This document shows positions 52,721-63,744 of a stretch of DNA of 64,000 bases, in pieces. Position 1 is the stretch's first letter. Each line of letters opens with the position of its first letter. A program made the position numbers and the translations under genes. The stretch is taken from assembly GCA_947044365.1 (NCBI GenBank), contig OX345636.1:51702746-51766745 (forward strand). The letters run 5' to 3'. The stretch comes from Petrosia ficiformis (lineage: Eukaryota > Porifera > Demospongiae > Haplosclerida > Petrosiidae). The notes below the pieces were generated by a model that worked only from the letters and a program-made list of their open reading frames with translations, was not told the DNA's origin and did not search any database.

Positions 52721-53035
52721 CTTCCATTGAAAGGAGTTATGATTTTAAGGTTCAGGAGGGTTTGGGGTTCAGTAAATTTTATATCTAGATACTTCCATTG
52801 AAAGGAGTTATGATTTTGTAATGTTGATTTATTCACTTATTCATTTAATAGACTTATGATTTTGTAATGTTGATTTATTCACTTATTCACTTAATAGACT
52901 TATGATTTTGTAATGTTGATTTATTCACTTATTCAGACTTATGATTTTGTAATATTGATTTATTCATTTAATGACTTATGATTTTGTAATGTTGTTGATT
53001 TAGTCATTTAATAGATTTATTTCGACTGCATTGAA
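52720..53035 (+). repeat. Tandem repeat after the 360-aa ORF
   Basis: Four to five units of CTTATGATTTTGTAATGTTG, then ATTTATTCACTTATTCA, about 45-58 bp each. The first unit includes the ORF stop-proximal text CATTTAATAGA; the phrase CATTGAAAGGAGTTA recurs three times (52724, 52797, 53029). The 3' end of the reading frame is thus itself part of the repeat. Confidence 0.85.
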
Positions 53036-53411
53036 AGGAGTTAGTGTTTAAAAATATAGTTGTTTTTGTGCATGTTTTGATAAATTTTCAATAATTATTA
53101 TTGATAATAACTAAACCTAATTAAAAATATGTATTTGTTTGTACATGGTTTGATAATTTTTTGATAGAAATCAACAAATTTAATATGAAACCCAATTAAT
53201 TACATTTTACTGTACTTTGTGAATAAACCCCTCTGTTACACATTACAATGGCTAGTAGTAATATAGTAAATATGCACTTTCTTTTAATACCTATAAAATA
53301 GAAAGATAGATATATATATATATGGTTCCATGTATGTATGGCATGTTATGTGTGTTTATGTACATAGGAGTTACATGTTAATTAATTATAGATGTCAATG
53401 GATTTATACAC

Positions 53412-53510
53412 AACCTGGTTGGAGGGAAGTAAGACCCTTGAGATAATTTTCTCTGGGTACGCCCTCCACCAATTATCTCACAGGTGTTATATGCCTCCAA
53501 CCAGGGCTAT
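53412..53510. repeat. Hairpin (CTGGTTGGAGG / CCTCCAACCAG)
   Basis: CCTGGTTGGAGG near 53413 pairs with CCTCCAACCAGG near 53492, and TTGAGATAATT with AATTATCTCA inside. Probably a small foldback element. Confidence 0.7.
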
Positions 53511-53736
53511 ATGTATTTTATACAAAAATACACCTTTGATATTACTGTTGTGGAGTAGAAACAATAGTACTACCATTCAGTTAAAAATGTGTAAGCACTA
53601 CATTTATCTGTTAAATGGGTGTGTCAGATTAAAATAGAGGTGTAGTACAAGTATATTAGTATTAGTATTGGTATCAGTACTTAACATTACTTGAGGTTGT
53701 AATACTGTACATAATAGGATTACAAGTTTCACTGTT

Positions 53737-53968
53737 CATATTCACAATGATCAGAATTATATTACATAATAATTATTATGAAAATGTATACTACATGACC
53801 AAAACAATTAATAGACTACAATACAATAGAGGTAGTGACTTAATAATAATATAAGAGTCTAAGAGTCAAAGAGTCTAATAGCCTATGTTGATGAAGTAAG
53901 TAGGACTGAAAATATGCTCTAGCACAATAAATGTCAAATTTTATGTTATAGTCTATTCACAATGTTGT
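53737..53968 (-). repeat. Inverted-repeat family, copy 2 (right flank of the 360-aa ORF)
   Basis: Reverse-complement counterpart of 50396-50650. The pair bounds 3.6 kb containing the unknown ORF. Confidence 0.8.
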
Positions 53969-54574
53969 TTATTATGGTCATAGGTCTTTACAACACCAAT
54001 TCCTTTTGTTCATTGTATACATAAGTAACATAACTTTGTGTATAACAACAAACTAATTATAACAAAAATAAACAGACTCGTGTCTATAGTATTCGCTTAA
54101 AGCATTTGCAAACTTTGAGCCTCAAGCACACACACAAGCAGCTATGGAGTGGTCGGCTGTCTGTCTGTCAGAATACAGGCAATTCAAACCATTGACAGCA
54201 ATCATGCTGCCTCTGTTTGTCAACACATTCTCAAAACACACACACACACACACACACACAAATACAAAATACAGGTTTTCACAAATTAGGTCACATATAT
54301 ATATATACATACAACTATAATTATTATTATATTAATAACAACCACCAAGGTCATATGAAACCATAACAAGGTTATAGCTTATGACAACATAACAGGTGTA
54401 TAATTATACCCAGAGGGCCACAAGTTGCTTTTAGCCATTCCCACATACATGTAATATCAATAATGAAGGTCATCAACAATACAACAAACAAACAATTAAG
54501 ATGAGTAAAAGATAAATACTGCAAAATGATGGACATAAAAAAGCACACAATGCCAACCTGATTATTGTGGGTAA

Positions 54575-54680
54575 GTAATAGCAATATCAGCCCTTCATCC
54601 CTTGATAGCAGCCCTCAGCTTTGCCTCGGGCTGCTATCTCCGGGGTTCAGATCTGATATTGCTGATACACACCTCGAAGC
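54575..54680. mobile_element. Palindromic element GCAATATCAGC...GCTGATATTGC, copy 1
   Basis: AGCAATATCAGCCCTTCATC to GATCTGATATTGCTGATACA, with inner palindrome GATAGCAGCCCTCAG/CGGGCTGCTATC. The same element in opposite orientation is at 63626-63744. Confidence 0.8.
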
Positions 54681-54699
54681 CATGTTATATATATTACAT

Positions 54700-55090
54700 A
54701 ACTTTGTGCTGTGCATTCACTATATATATTGACTCATTTCTTAAAAGAGCACAGGTCAGTAATTAAAGCGAACTGAGGACATAATTTATAATAATTTAAA
54801 GTTATTAATAAACTTTACATTAGCAAAAGTTTCTTTGTTACAAATTCCCTATTACAATAAATTGGTGGCAGAAATGGTTAACAGGATGTCCAGACTTGTA
54901 GAACACAGAATGGATAATAAAAACACTAAGGCTACATTAATTAAATATGTTACTAATAGTAAAATGGCTTGGTTTACAAATATTCACTGGCTAAGGAAAC
55001 CAATATTTCAATCCAAATACCTTGGTGCCTTAATACACTATATAATTATTATTCCTTGTCTCTATGAGTCTTCAGTGTCAAAGTAGAATG
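54700..55090 (+). repeat. Segmental direct repeat, copy 1 (pairs with 59930-60260)
   Basis: Over 300 nearly identical bases: TTCTTAAAAGAGCACAGGTC, AGCAAAAGTTTCTTTGTTAC, AATTGGTGGCAGAAATGGT and AATGGCTTGGTTTACAAATA occur in order in both copies 5.2 kb apart. Upstream blocks (GCCACAAGTTGCT) extend the match at lower identity. The short frame 54835-55086 within it is disrupted in the other copy. Confidence 0.85.
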
Positions 55091-55199
55091 TGCTGTAGTA
55101 AATGGACATGTACATACATAATTATTATATATAATAATTATACATATGTAATGTTTTTTTCATTATAATTATGCTCAGAAAAAGGGCATTTATAAAAAA

Positions 55200-55540
55200 A
55201 AACTAGATGTTCATAGAACACATACCCAGTGCACTACTGCAGCATAATATTAGCTAAGCCATTGACAGAACAGAAGAATATCTTCAGTTTCTTGAATAGA
55301 CTCAAAAATTACATGTTACTATGATTTTATGAAGGCCATGCATGACTGAACGAAAAAATGGTTAACTTTTCTAAGAAAACTCAGGAATTGCAGATACTAT
55401 GAACTGCATTAACGTCTGGAAGATAAATTATGCATACATTATTATATGACTATTTTCTAGCTGACTGATGTGTTTAAAAGATTTTAAAAGAATTCTATCT
55501 GATTTTTTTTTTTTGCATGATAGACAGATGGACACAACCA
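55200..55540 (+). repeat. Dispersed repeat, copy 2 (pairs with 15995-16360)
   Basis: Shares ACTAGATGTTC, GAATATCTTCAGT, ATGACTATTTTCTA and CTGACTGATGTGTTTA with the 16 kb copy. Confidence 0.75.
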
Positions 55541-55589
55541 ATCAGTTAATAAACCAACATACTGCCTGGGATAACGAGTTATGAGCTTA

Positions 55590-56580
55590 TTATAGACTAT
55601 AAACATTGACCAAGTACAATATGTTAACAATAGAGGAAGTGACTTAATAACTGTTGTAAGTAACCAACAACCAGTGTGAAAGGATAGTCACCGAAAAGAC
55701 AGGTGCTAAATATAAACTCAAAGCACACATGTTAGTATAACTGAAGACTTTAAATTAAATAATTAAACATCGTACAACATATGTACAACATATATACAAC
55801 ATAACTAATTATATATTATAACAATATAACAGTAATAGTCTATGTTGGTAGACACAGCTCTTACATGGTTACACACATACAATACATACATACATACTAC
55901 AACTGGTGATATGGGCATTTTTATATCATTGATCACCACATGATTGTGTAGATTATCATATCCTATTGCACTATAGTTCTAATACATACATACATGGCCA
56001 TAACACATTAAAAGAACTTGTAATTAAACATTAAGTACAACTATAAGCACTTAAAAGGACAAGCACATAACCAAAAATAAATGTCAAACCTCTTAATTAT
56101 TTACTTACCACACAAGTTCTTATCATTGTCACAACAATGCTTATAGTCTAACTATGCTCGTTTTCATTGAAACAATCAGAAACCAAAAGATAGATATAAC
56201 ATCAGATCAGTATCAGTTATCAGTACAAAAATCTCACATTGGTGCATCACTACTCAGGTTATACACACACAGTAATAGTTCTTGTTTCCCAATTACACTT
56301 ATGTACTTATATATAACTGTTTGAGTCTATATTCGCCTCTCCCGACTCAAATGATAACCCTAACAATCCCAGGGACTAAACTGGGGGGGCTTCGCCCCCC
56401 CCCCCCCCTAACCCCCCCCCATTTTTTGTTAAACATCCATGACTTTCTATCTATGACTTTAAAAAAAAACAAGTATTTCTTCTGACGGCAACTGTGGACA
56501 ATCTGTACATGTATATGTACACTGATCAGATTGTTTCGACCTATTGGGTCTCATCAGCACAGTGTATCCCAAATTTCACA
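55590..56580. repeat. Scrambled fragments of the 50.4 kb inverted-repeat family
   Basis: Three pieces match, in reverse, parts of 50396-50735: ACAATAGAGGAAGTGACTTA (55627), AAATGTCAAACCT to GTTCTTATCATTGTCAC (56078-56132), and GATCAGATTGTTTCGACC to CAGTGTATCCC (56522-56570). Between them lies unrelated sequence including a run of C at about 56395-56420. Confidence 0.65.
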
Positions 56581-56599
56581 ATACATTGTTACATTGCAC

Positions 56600-57140
56600 A
56601 GAATGTATGTTATAATTAGTGGGTGTGGTTAGTCATTACCTCAAATATTTCTTTCAAAACATCAACACCCACATACAAAATCGAGTGCAAAGTGAATAAA
56701 CTTTGGTTTTGTATAATACATTCCACTAACAGAAATTTCATATTATTACAAAATTTAAAGTATAATATAGTTATACATCAGATACAGTAACTTCATGTTT
56801 GCTCATGTTTCTAATTTCTATGACGGCAGTCTTCAAGACCATTTATGGTTGATACTAAAAATAATGTTATATTTATAATTAGTACATTCTGAGTCAAATT
56901 CCTCCAGTTTTTTTTATTAGCATGCATAGTGATCACACCCACTAATTATCTATTAAAGTGTGTGCCAAAAATTATCACTCCACTTAGACTCAGAATGAAA
57001 TGAATATATGGGGAAATTTTCTGAAGATGATTATTAATAATACATACATTAAGTGAAATCAACAAAAATCTTGTATCAAGAATAAAGGTTTACCTATATA
57101 AGGAAATTGTAAACCTACACATACCATATACGTGGAAATA
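56600..57140. other. AT-rich DNA, nothing recognised
   Basis: No exon, domain or element end is seen. Confidence 0.4.
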
Positions 57141-57149
57141 TTGGTGGCG

Positions 57150-57670
57150 TTTTTTTTTTATTTTGGCGGTTTGGCAGTTTTGGATTCCAATGGTGAAATC
57201 AAAATCCTTAATTAATTCACAAATGTGCATGTGTAATCCAAACATTTTCCAAAAGGCAAGTGAAGTTTAGTAGTCCAAGGGCATTACCTACACTTTTGCT
57301 TACCTTCATAACTTCTATATTTTACACAACACAGACGTTTAACTTACTTAGACAGAGGACTTTCTAAGAATGTCATAGATACAAAATTGAGCATCGTTAG
57401 TTGGTGAGAGCAGCAAGGTGAGTGTTTGAAAGTGCAGTGGTCAGTGCCAACTCAGCATAATTGTCAATTTGATCACTTATAAGTTATAACTTTGGATTGG
57501 TTAGTCGTATAACTTTGGTTTTTGCACCAGCTTAAAGCAAATTTAGCAGATTATCTTGTGCAGAAATGTGGTTGAAAAATATTAAAGGACTTCAAAAATG
57601 CAACAGTTGATATGCATGACTGTGGTTAATCCTTAAAATTAACTACTCTGTGAACAGCAAGCTATCAATT
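57150..57670 (+). repeat. Direct repeat, copy 1 (pairs with 58800-59275)
   Basis: Shared blocks: TTTGGCAGTTTTGGAT / TTTGATGGTTTTGGAT, CCTTCATAACTT, GAGTGTTTGAAAGTGCAGTG, CAGTGCCAAC and CACAAGCTTAAAGCA-like sequence. The two copies bracket the 57912-58797 element. A reverse fragment is also at about 9980-10090. Confidence 0.75.
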
Positions 57671-57911
57671 TATTATCATCACCTCAAACATGAGAAAGTC
57701 CACCTCCAGTCTGATATATTAATAAAATATATTAATATTATATTAAATTAAATTATATTATATTATATTATTGGGTCTGCAGAGTACCCCATCAGATAAT
57801 TATTTATTATAAGTGTATGCCATCCCAAAAGTCTTTGGTATATTAAGTAAAATCAAACAAAAAATGGTTTTAGCTAAGGAAATTACAAACCTACACATAC
57901 TGTGAAATATT

Positions 57912-58797
57912 ATTACCCTCGCCGCGTAGCGTAGGCGGAAGGGTACGGTAATCGTTTTGTCTGTGTGTCTGTGTGTGTGTGTGTGTGTTAGCAATTTTTC
58001 TGGAAAAATAAAAACATTGACATTTCAAAAGAGGTACTGGTAGACTTCAAATTATACAAGGAAAAAAAATAACGTAGGAATTCTTCTTAAACCTTTCGGT
58101 TATAAAGTTATCACAATGTTTATAACTCACGATTACTGTTTCCAGACTTGAGAAGACTCGTGGAGGCATCTGGACACATCAAAACATAACTACTCCTGTA
58201 TCATGACTATCGCTAGCAAAGCACTACATAAAAGCAAACAAAATTTGGGTAGTGGTTGCTACAACATCGAGTACTGGCTCCAAGCATTCTCCATTACTTT
58301 CAAACTCCGCCTATTTCAATTTCAAGTCATGTGCTGTGCACGTTACTCGAACGTCAGCAGTTTTGAGGACCTGTCTATGCTGTCTTTGTGGAATATTTCA
58401 CAAGACGAATTGAGGATCTTTCTTTCTTCTTTCAGATAATACAGAGACTAAAATGTAAGACTTATAGTATAGACAAGGAAGAGACTAGTATAATCATACT
58501 AAGTAATAAGTAGTGACATGTTAGTTTATATAATTTATATATATATATATATTATATATATATATATATATATCTATATCTATTATAATATTATTATAAA
58601 AACTAACATGCCAGTACGGTTTTATAACTTAATATGTTTTATACACAAACTAAACAATCTGAAGTAAACATTCTCATTATTATATGACCATACAAACGAG
58701 CAATGATAATTATAATCTTTTGGCATATTATATTTCGAAATTATAGTTTGTATTACCTTGCCACGTAGGCGAGGGTCCCGTCCCGACGGTATTCATT
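57912..58797 (-). mobile_element. ACCCTCGCC-terminal element, reverse of 20085-20790
   Basis: The left end ACCCTCGCCGCGTAGCGTAG and the right end GCCACGTAGGCGAGGGTCCC are inverted-repeat-like. The interior from 58060 rightward is the reverse complement of tandem unit B (20085-20790), sharing CTCCAAGCATTCTCCATTAC, CTATCGCTAGCAAAGCACTA-type blocks and CATACAAACGAG. This is the most complete of three copies and reveals the termini missing in the 18 and 20 kb copies. A 78-codon frame at 58203-58439 is not conserved in the other copies. Confidence 0.75.
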
Positions 58798-58799
58798 TA

Positions 58800-59275
58800 A
58801 TTGGTAGTTTGATGGTTTTGGATCAAATTAAAAATTACCAATTAATTCAAGAATGTACATACTGAATGTTTTCCTTCATAACTTTTATATTTTACAAACT
58901 TTTAACTTACTTATACAGAGAACCTTCTAACAATGTCATTGATGATTAGTGGGAGGAAAGCAACAAGATGAGTGTTTGAAAGTGCAGTGGCCAGTGCCAA
59001 CACCCACACTTAGCGTCTTTGTCAATTCGATTGCTTATAGCTTTGGATTTTTGCACAAGCTTAAAGCACATTTAGTAGACTGTCTTGTGTAGAAAACTAG
59101 AAATGTGGTTGAAAAATATCAAAGGGCTTTAAAAATGCAACCATTGATACAGATGAAGTCCATGGTTAATCCTCAAAATTTATTAATGTGGTGGATGATA
59201 AATTTTCTACACTAAAGTCCACCTTCATTCCTTTTCTAGGGATAAATCTTTACAAGTGTGTGAATAGCAATTTCA
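58800..59275 (+). repeat. Direct repeat, copy 2 (pairs with 57150-57670)
   Basis: See the partner copy; the duplication flanks the 57.9 kb element, so the element either inserted at a duplication junction or was itself duplicated and lost from one side. Confidence 0.75.
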
Positions 59276-59279
59276 ACAG

Positions 59280-59930
59280 CTAACACTTAGCCTCATAGCA
59301 ATATAATAAGTACACCCAGAGGCTAGGCCACTTCAGCCACAAGTTGCTCCCACATATATGATTGGCTTCCTTATCAGGTGTTAACAAGGACAGCTGAGCT
59401 GTCAGGTTCATCCCAGTGAGGTAACAAGTTTGTAGGTCATGCATAGTAGGGGGTTGTTATAATCACCACTTCCATGTTGTATGGAGTGGTTTGGCATATT
59501 AAAATGTGTAGATACAGTTTTTTTGTATTTGTTTATGTGTGACATCTGCTCTGTGGTTGTTTATTCTTTTATTAAGAACTGAAAGTGAATTTAATGAATA
59601 GAGGTTACACGAAAACTACCATCAATCCTTCCATCAATAGAGTATATGAAACCAGTTGAGATGAGAGTCTTAAACAGCCTACAGACTGAGTTCCATTCGT
59701 CACATACCATCCGTCACTGTCCTTCCATAGAACCATCATCCCACAAAACCATAAAATTCTTGAAACATCAGATTGAATTTGCCAAACCATTCTATACATG
59801 ACATGAAAGTGGTGATTATTAAACAAATGACCCCCTACTATGCAAAAGACAGGAAAACCATTGGATACACAACCTTCAAACTTGTAACCCCACTGAGGTA
59901 ATTATTACCTTTATCATATCATTTATAACT
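59280..59930. other. Segmental-duplication flank, no gene
   Basis: Contains GAGGCTAGGCCACTTCAGCC then CACAAGTTGCT, related to 54410-54440, and unassigned sequence. Confidence 0.5.
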
Positions 59931-60260
59931 TTGTGTTGTGCATTCACTATATATTCACTCATTTCTTAAAAGAGCACAGGTCATGTAATTAATGTGAACT
60001 GAGGTCATAAATTATAATAATTTACAAAATCAAAGTTGTACATTAGCAAAAGTTTCTTTGTTACAAATTCCATATTACAATAAATTGGTGGCAGAAATGG
60101 TAACAGAATGTCCAGGCATTTAGAACACAGAGTGGATAGTAAAAACACTAAAGCTACATTAATAACTATGTTACTAATAGTAAAATGGCTTGGTTTACAA
60201 ATATTCACTAGCTAAGGAAACAAATATTTCAATCCAAATACCTTGGTGCCTTAAGACACA
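59930..60260 (+). repeat. Segmental direct repeat, copy 2 (pairs with 54700-55090)
   Basis: Nearly identical to copy 1 over the blocks listed there; diverges at 60252 where CATA repeats begin. Confidence 0.85.
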
Positions 60261-60366
60261 TACTACATACTACATACTACATACATACATACAAACATAC
60301 ATACATAAATACATACATACATAAATACATACATACATACATACATACATACATACATACATACAT
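60260..60366. repeat. (CATA)n microsatellite
   Basis: About 25 CATA units with occasional AATA and AACA variants. Confidence 0.97.
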
Positions 60367-60679
60367 GAAAGTCCATCAGATAGACATGTATAACACACCC
60401 TGTAGGCTGTGATTGTGAGCAACCTCATGAATTATGTTAGAACCTAGCCACATAACAGGTGTATAATCATCATAATTGATATATATTTGTGGTGTCATCA
60501 TCTGACTTTCTCATGCCTATTATAGTAATTATAATGAGCCAATTCATCAGCTACACACTACTATTAACATGCTATTTGTATGAGTATTACATGTGCTTAG
60601 ATGTGCCCATAATTTTCTGGGGACATCTCAGCTATTATAATTATTAATTACATAATTATACAAATGCATAAACTTACAG

Positions 60680-60785
60680 ACATCTTCTTGGCCTGGTTGT
60701 ATTGAATACCAGCTTGTGGATCCTCAACCACATAGGACTACTGATTATCAGGATCATTTTGAAAATGAGGAATGCTTCACTCTGT
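60680..60785 (-). pseudogene. Exon-like block on the minus strand with an internal stop
   Basis: Minus strand, after an acceptor CTTCCTACAG: one frame reads HFQNDPDN-Q-stop-SYVVEDPQAGIQYNQAKKMS before a GTAAGT donor. The second half looks like ordinary coding sequence. Family unknown. It could belong to the same locus as the acidic exons further right. Confidence 0.3.
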
Positions 60786-60903
60786 AGGAAGGGAAATATC
60801 TGTTCACATTCATAATTAAAATGTGACAACTTTATATGCACTACAGTGTATAGTTTAATGTCACAAGGTTAATACATGTACATCAATAATGTATGTATAC
60901 ATG

Positions 60904-61556
60904 TCAGGGTTTTTTTAGGGGGTTTGAGGGGGGCATCCCCCCCCCCCCCTGAGTTGAGTATGAAATAAGGCAGCACTTTTTTGACTAAACTGCAAGTTGG
61001 CAGCTGTCTAATGTGATGGATCCCTTAATGGATACTATTCACCCAAGGTCTAATTCAGCTACAAGACACTATATTCTCAACGAAGAGTGCTCTAAGCACT
61101 TATAACAACTGGGTAGAGTGTAACTCAAAATAATAACTAACTCACAACTAAAGAAAATATATCTACTTATATACAAAACCATAAGACAAGTAACAAAGAT
61201 GAGGCTACAGCTAAGAATGAACAATAAATAAGTACAATGAACAATGATAAGGACAAAGATAAAGATACAATGTATTAACACATGAAGTATATCAGGCAGA
61301 GATACATGTAGCTGATCAAAGGAAACAATATTATAATATATACATACACACAATTAAGTCAAAGTTCAATCTATCACACTAACCACAAGCTGAATGAGCC
61401 AGCTATATAATTATGCTGAAGAAGTGCTGTAAAGTATGTACATTAGTATTATGTATTTTAGCTCCAACCCAACCCAACCCCCCCCCCTCCCTCATTTTCT
61501 TGAAACATTGATTTGCCCCCCCTGAAATTTTTTTCAAAAAAAATCCCTACCTGTAG
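60904..61556. mobile_element. Possible element with poly-C-rich inverted ends
   Basis: CAGGGTTTTTTTAGGGGG with a following GAGGGGGGCA at the left is mirrored by TGCCCCCCCTGAAATTTTTT and AAAAAAAATCCCTACCTG at the right. The flanks also share a direct repeat (GTGTATAGTTTAAT.TCA at 60847 and 61557), longer than a simple target duplication. Confidence 0.5.
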
Positions 61557-61766
61557 TGTATAGTTTAATATCATAAGGGTAATTAAGAGTTAATACAAAC
61601 TCAATAACTTATTGTTAGATGGTATTGTAGTACCACCGCATTACTAAGATCATATAACATTGTTTACCTCATTCTCTTCTAAAGAGATTTCTAAATCATC
61701 TTCTTCTGTACTCGATGTTTCAAGAACAGGTACTTCCTACATACATGTATGATAAAAGTAAATACA

Positions 61767-62335
61767 TTATACAACTGTTATCATATATATAATATAAGCT
61801 TGCAAAACAAATTTCCTTATCTCGTAATAGGAATAAATACTGTTGCAAAAAAAAATGCATTCTGATATATCTGCACTGAAGTCGACAGTGTCAAGCCTGG
61901 GTGATAGTTTCAATACTTTACAGTATGTAGCATAGAGACACCCTGATATAATAAATGCCACCTGAATGGAAGCCCCTACTTCAGTGGTATTTAGTGATTT
62001 GCTCTTTACAGAGCCTTCGAAAAACACTTTTGATATACTGCAGCCATTACAAACATAACTAACATTCACTGTACCTCCTAACCCCTTACTTTGTAATGAC
62101 AAAGGAACTAGTATGCCTTTGCAACCAGGTGTTACACAACAACGAACACTGTTGATTGTTTCAACAAACAGATTCAATTGTTCAAAGCTCACCATGAAAA
62201 CCTTTTTGGGTATTGCTACGGGGTTTAGTTTTTTCAAAGATCTTTCAAGAGTGGGAACATACAGTGAATCATCGTTTACCTCGCTCACTTCTAAAGAGAA
62301 GTCCATGTGCTCTTCTTCTGTCCTTGATTCATCCA
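61767..62335 (-). pseudogene. Mutator/Kolobok-like transposase N-terminal fragment
   Basis: Minus-strand frame from MDESRTEEE (62335) through SLKKLNPVAIPKKVFMVSFE, then VRCCVTPGCKGILVPL, GLGGTVNVSYVCNGCS and VGASIQVAFIISGCLYATY. The C-x4-C ... C-x2-C cysteines, the GLGGxVxxxYxCxGC block and the xQVAFIxxGCxYxxYxKVL helix are features I associate with a zinc-binding domain seen in Mutator- or Kolobok-like transposase-derived proteins of sponges and cnidarians. The family name is uncertain. The frame drifts off-domain after LSPRLDTVDFSADIS and ends without a catalytic core, so it is a fragment. Confidence 0.55.
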
Positions 62336-62839
62336 TTATAGTATTTCCTACATATGATAAAAATAAATACTCTATATAACTGTTATCAGATATATGTATA
62401 TGTATATAATTAAGTTTGCAAATTTTTTTAATCTCATAATGGAAAGAAATAGCATTGAAAATAAAATCATACTTTGTGATAATCAAATATTCTGTTTCAT
62501 GTTTCATACAGATCAGTCCAACTATACTATCAAATTATATTGTCAATCTACAATTCTACATGTATTATTTTAATCCAAGAAGCTTAATTTCTTTTCGGAT
62601 AAGAAATTTCAGTGACTCCCTCCACAAAGCGGCAGAACAGGAGGAATTAAATGTAACTGCACAATCAAAATTATTTTGTTGGACAAGGTCACATTTTGAA
62701 AAGTACATGTAGGTACCCAAGTTTAATACATATATATAATGTATATGTTGCCCTAGGGGAAAGTGACACAGTCACAAATGTGAGGTGTTATAATTAATTT
62801 ATATCTCCATCCTATGTGCTTGTTAAAATTAATAACACC

Positions 62840-63132
62840 ACGGCCATTACAAACATGACTAATGTTCACTGTTTCTCCTAACCCCTTACTTTACAACAAC
62901 AAAGGAACTATATAGTATGCCCTTGCAACCATGACAACAAACGCTGTTGATTGCTTTAACAAACGTATTCAATTGTTAAAGACTCACTACAGAAATCTTT
63001 TTCATGTATTACCATGGGTTTTAAAGATCTTTCAGAAGTGGGAACGTGCAGTGAATTATCGTTTACCTTGTTCACTTCTTTAGAGAGGTCCAAGTCATCT
63101 TCTTTCTTTGGTTTTTCTTGAAGTACATTTAT
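62840..63132 (-). pseudogene. Degraded second copy of the zinc-domain fragment
   Basis: Nucleotide similarity to 62040-62345 is clear (CCTAACCCCTTACTTT, GCTTTAACAAACGTATTCAATTGTT-like sequence, GTGGGAAC in both, reading plus strand) but small deletions remove the cysteine region and the frame. Confidence 0.75.
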
Positions 63133-63540
63133 TTCCTACATACATGTATGATAAAAGTAAATACATAATACAATTGATGTCAGATATGTATTCTACTTAA
63201 ATATATTCTACTTAAACAACAACTCTCTTTAGACTACCAGTCTAGAATACATATATAAAACAGTCTAGAATAATCTTATGGGATGGCTCAAACCAGCCTC
63301 TACCTATAAAAACAAAGGTGCTAATTAATAAACCCAACAAATACCATAGTTCAAGTAAATAGTACATAAGTTCACTAGTTTGAGCATCCCTGTTCACCAC
63401 AGTAACTGTGTGATCAGTATTAGTTTGTAGGACAAGATCACCTTTTGAAAATTAGGTCACTTGTATATGAACTTTACACATGGAAGACTTAATAGCTGAC
63501 ACTGTTGTGGATATACTTTAGAAACTGCACCCAAGATTAA

Positions 63541-63579
63541 ATATATATATATACGTATATATAATTATAATTATATATA

Positions 63580-63620
<41 letters not shown>
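63541..63620. repeat. (TA)n-rich microsatellite
   Basis: TATATA runs with AATTATAATTATATA interruptions next to the palindromic element. Confidence 0.95.
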
Positions 63621-63621
<1 letters not shown>

Positions 63622-63625
63622 ACAT

Positions 63626-63744
63626 GGTTTCTCGGTGTGTATCAGCAATATCAGACCTAAACCCTGAGATAGCAGCCCGAGGCAAAGCTGAGGGCTGCTA
63701 TCAAGGGGTGAAGGGCTGATATTGCTGATACACACCGAGAAACC
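63626..63744. mobile_element. Palindromic element, copy 2 (arms GGTTTCTCGGTGTGTATCAG)
   Basis: A 29-base left arm from 63626 is the exact complement of 63716-63744. Inner arms GATAGCAGCCC and GGGCTGCTATC are also complementary. It is the inverse copy of 54575-54680. Confidence 0.9.

Larger units (their letters stand above)
61660..63450 (-). repeat. Segmental triplication containing repeated acidic exons
   Basis: The landmark TTCCTACATACATGTATGAT then AAAAGTAAATAC occurs at 61735, 62345 (shortened) and 63133. On the minus strand each landmark is an acceptor leading into a short acidic exon: EVPVLETSSTEEDDLEISLE, MDESRTEEEHMDFSLEVSE and EINVLQEKPKKEDDLDLSKE, each ending at GTAAAC. The repeat unit is about 0.6-0.8 kb. 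The middle unit reads on into a transposase-like domain; the right unit has a degraded version of it. Confidence 0.75.

Noticed and set aside
58203..58439. 78-residue frame in the ACCCTCGCC element
   Set aside because: Not open in the homologous copies at 18 and 20 kb, so not a conserved protein.
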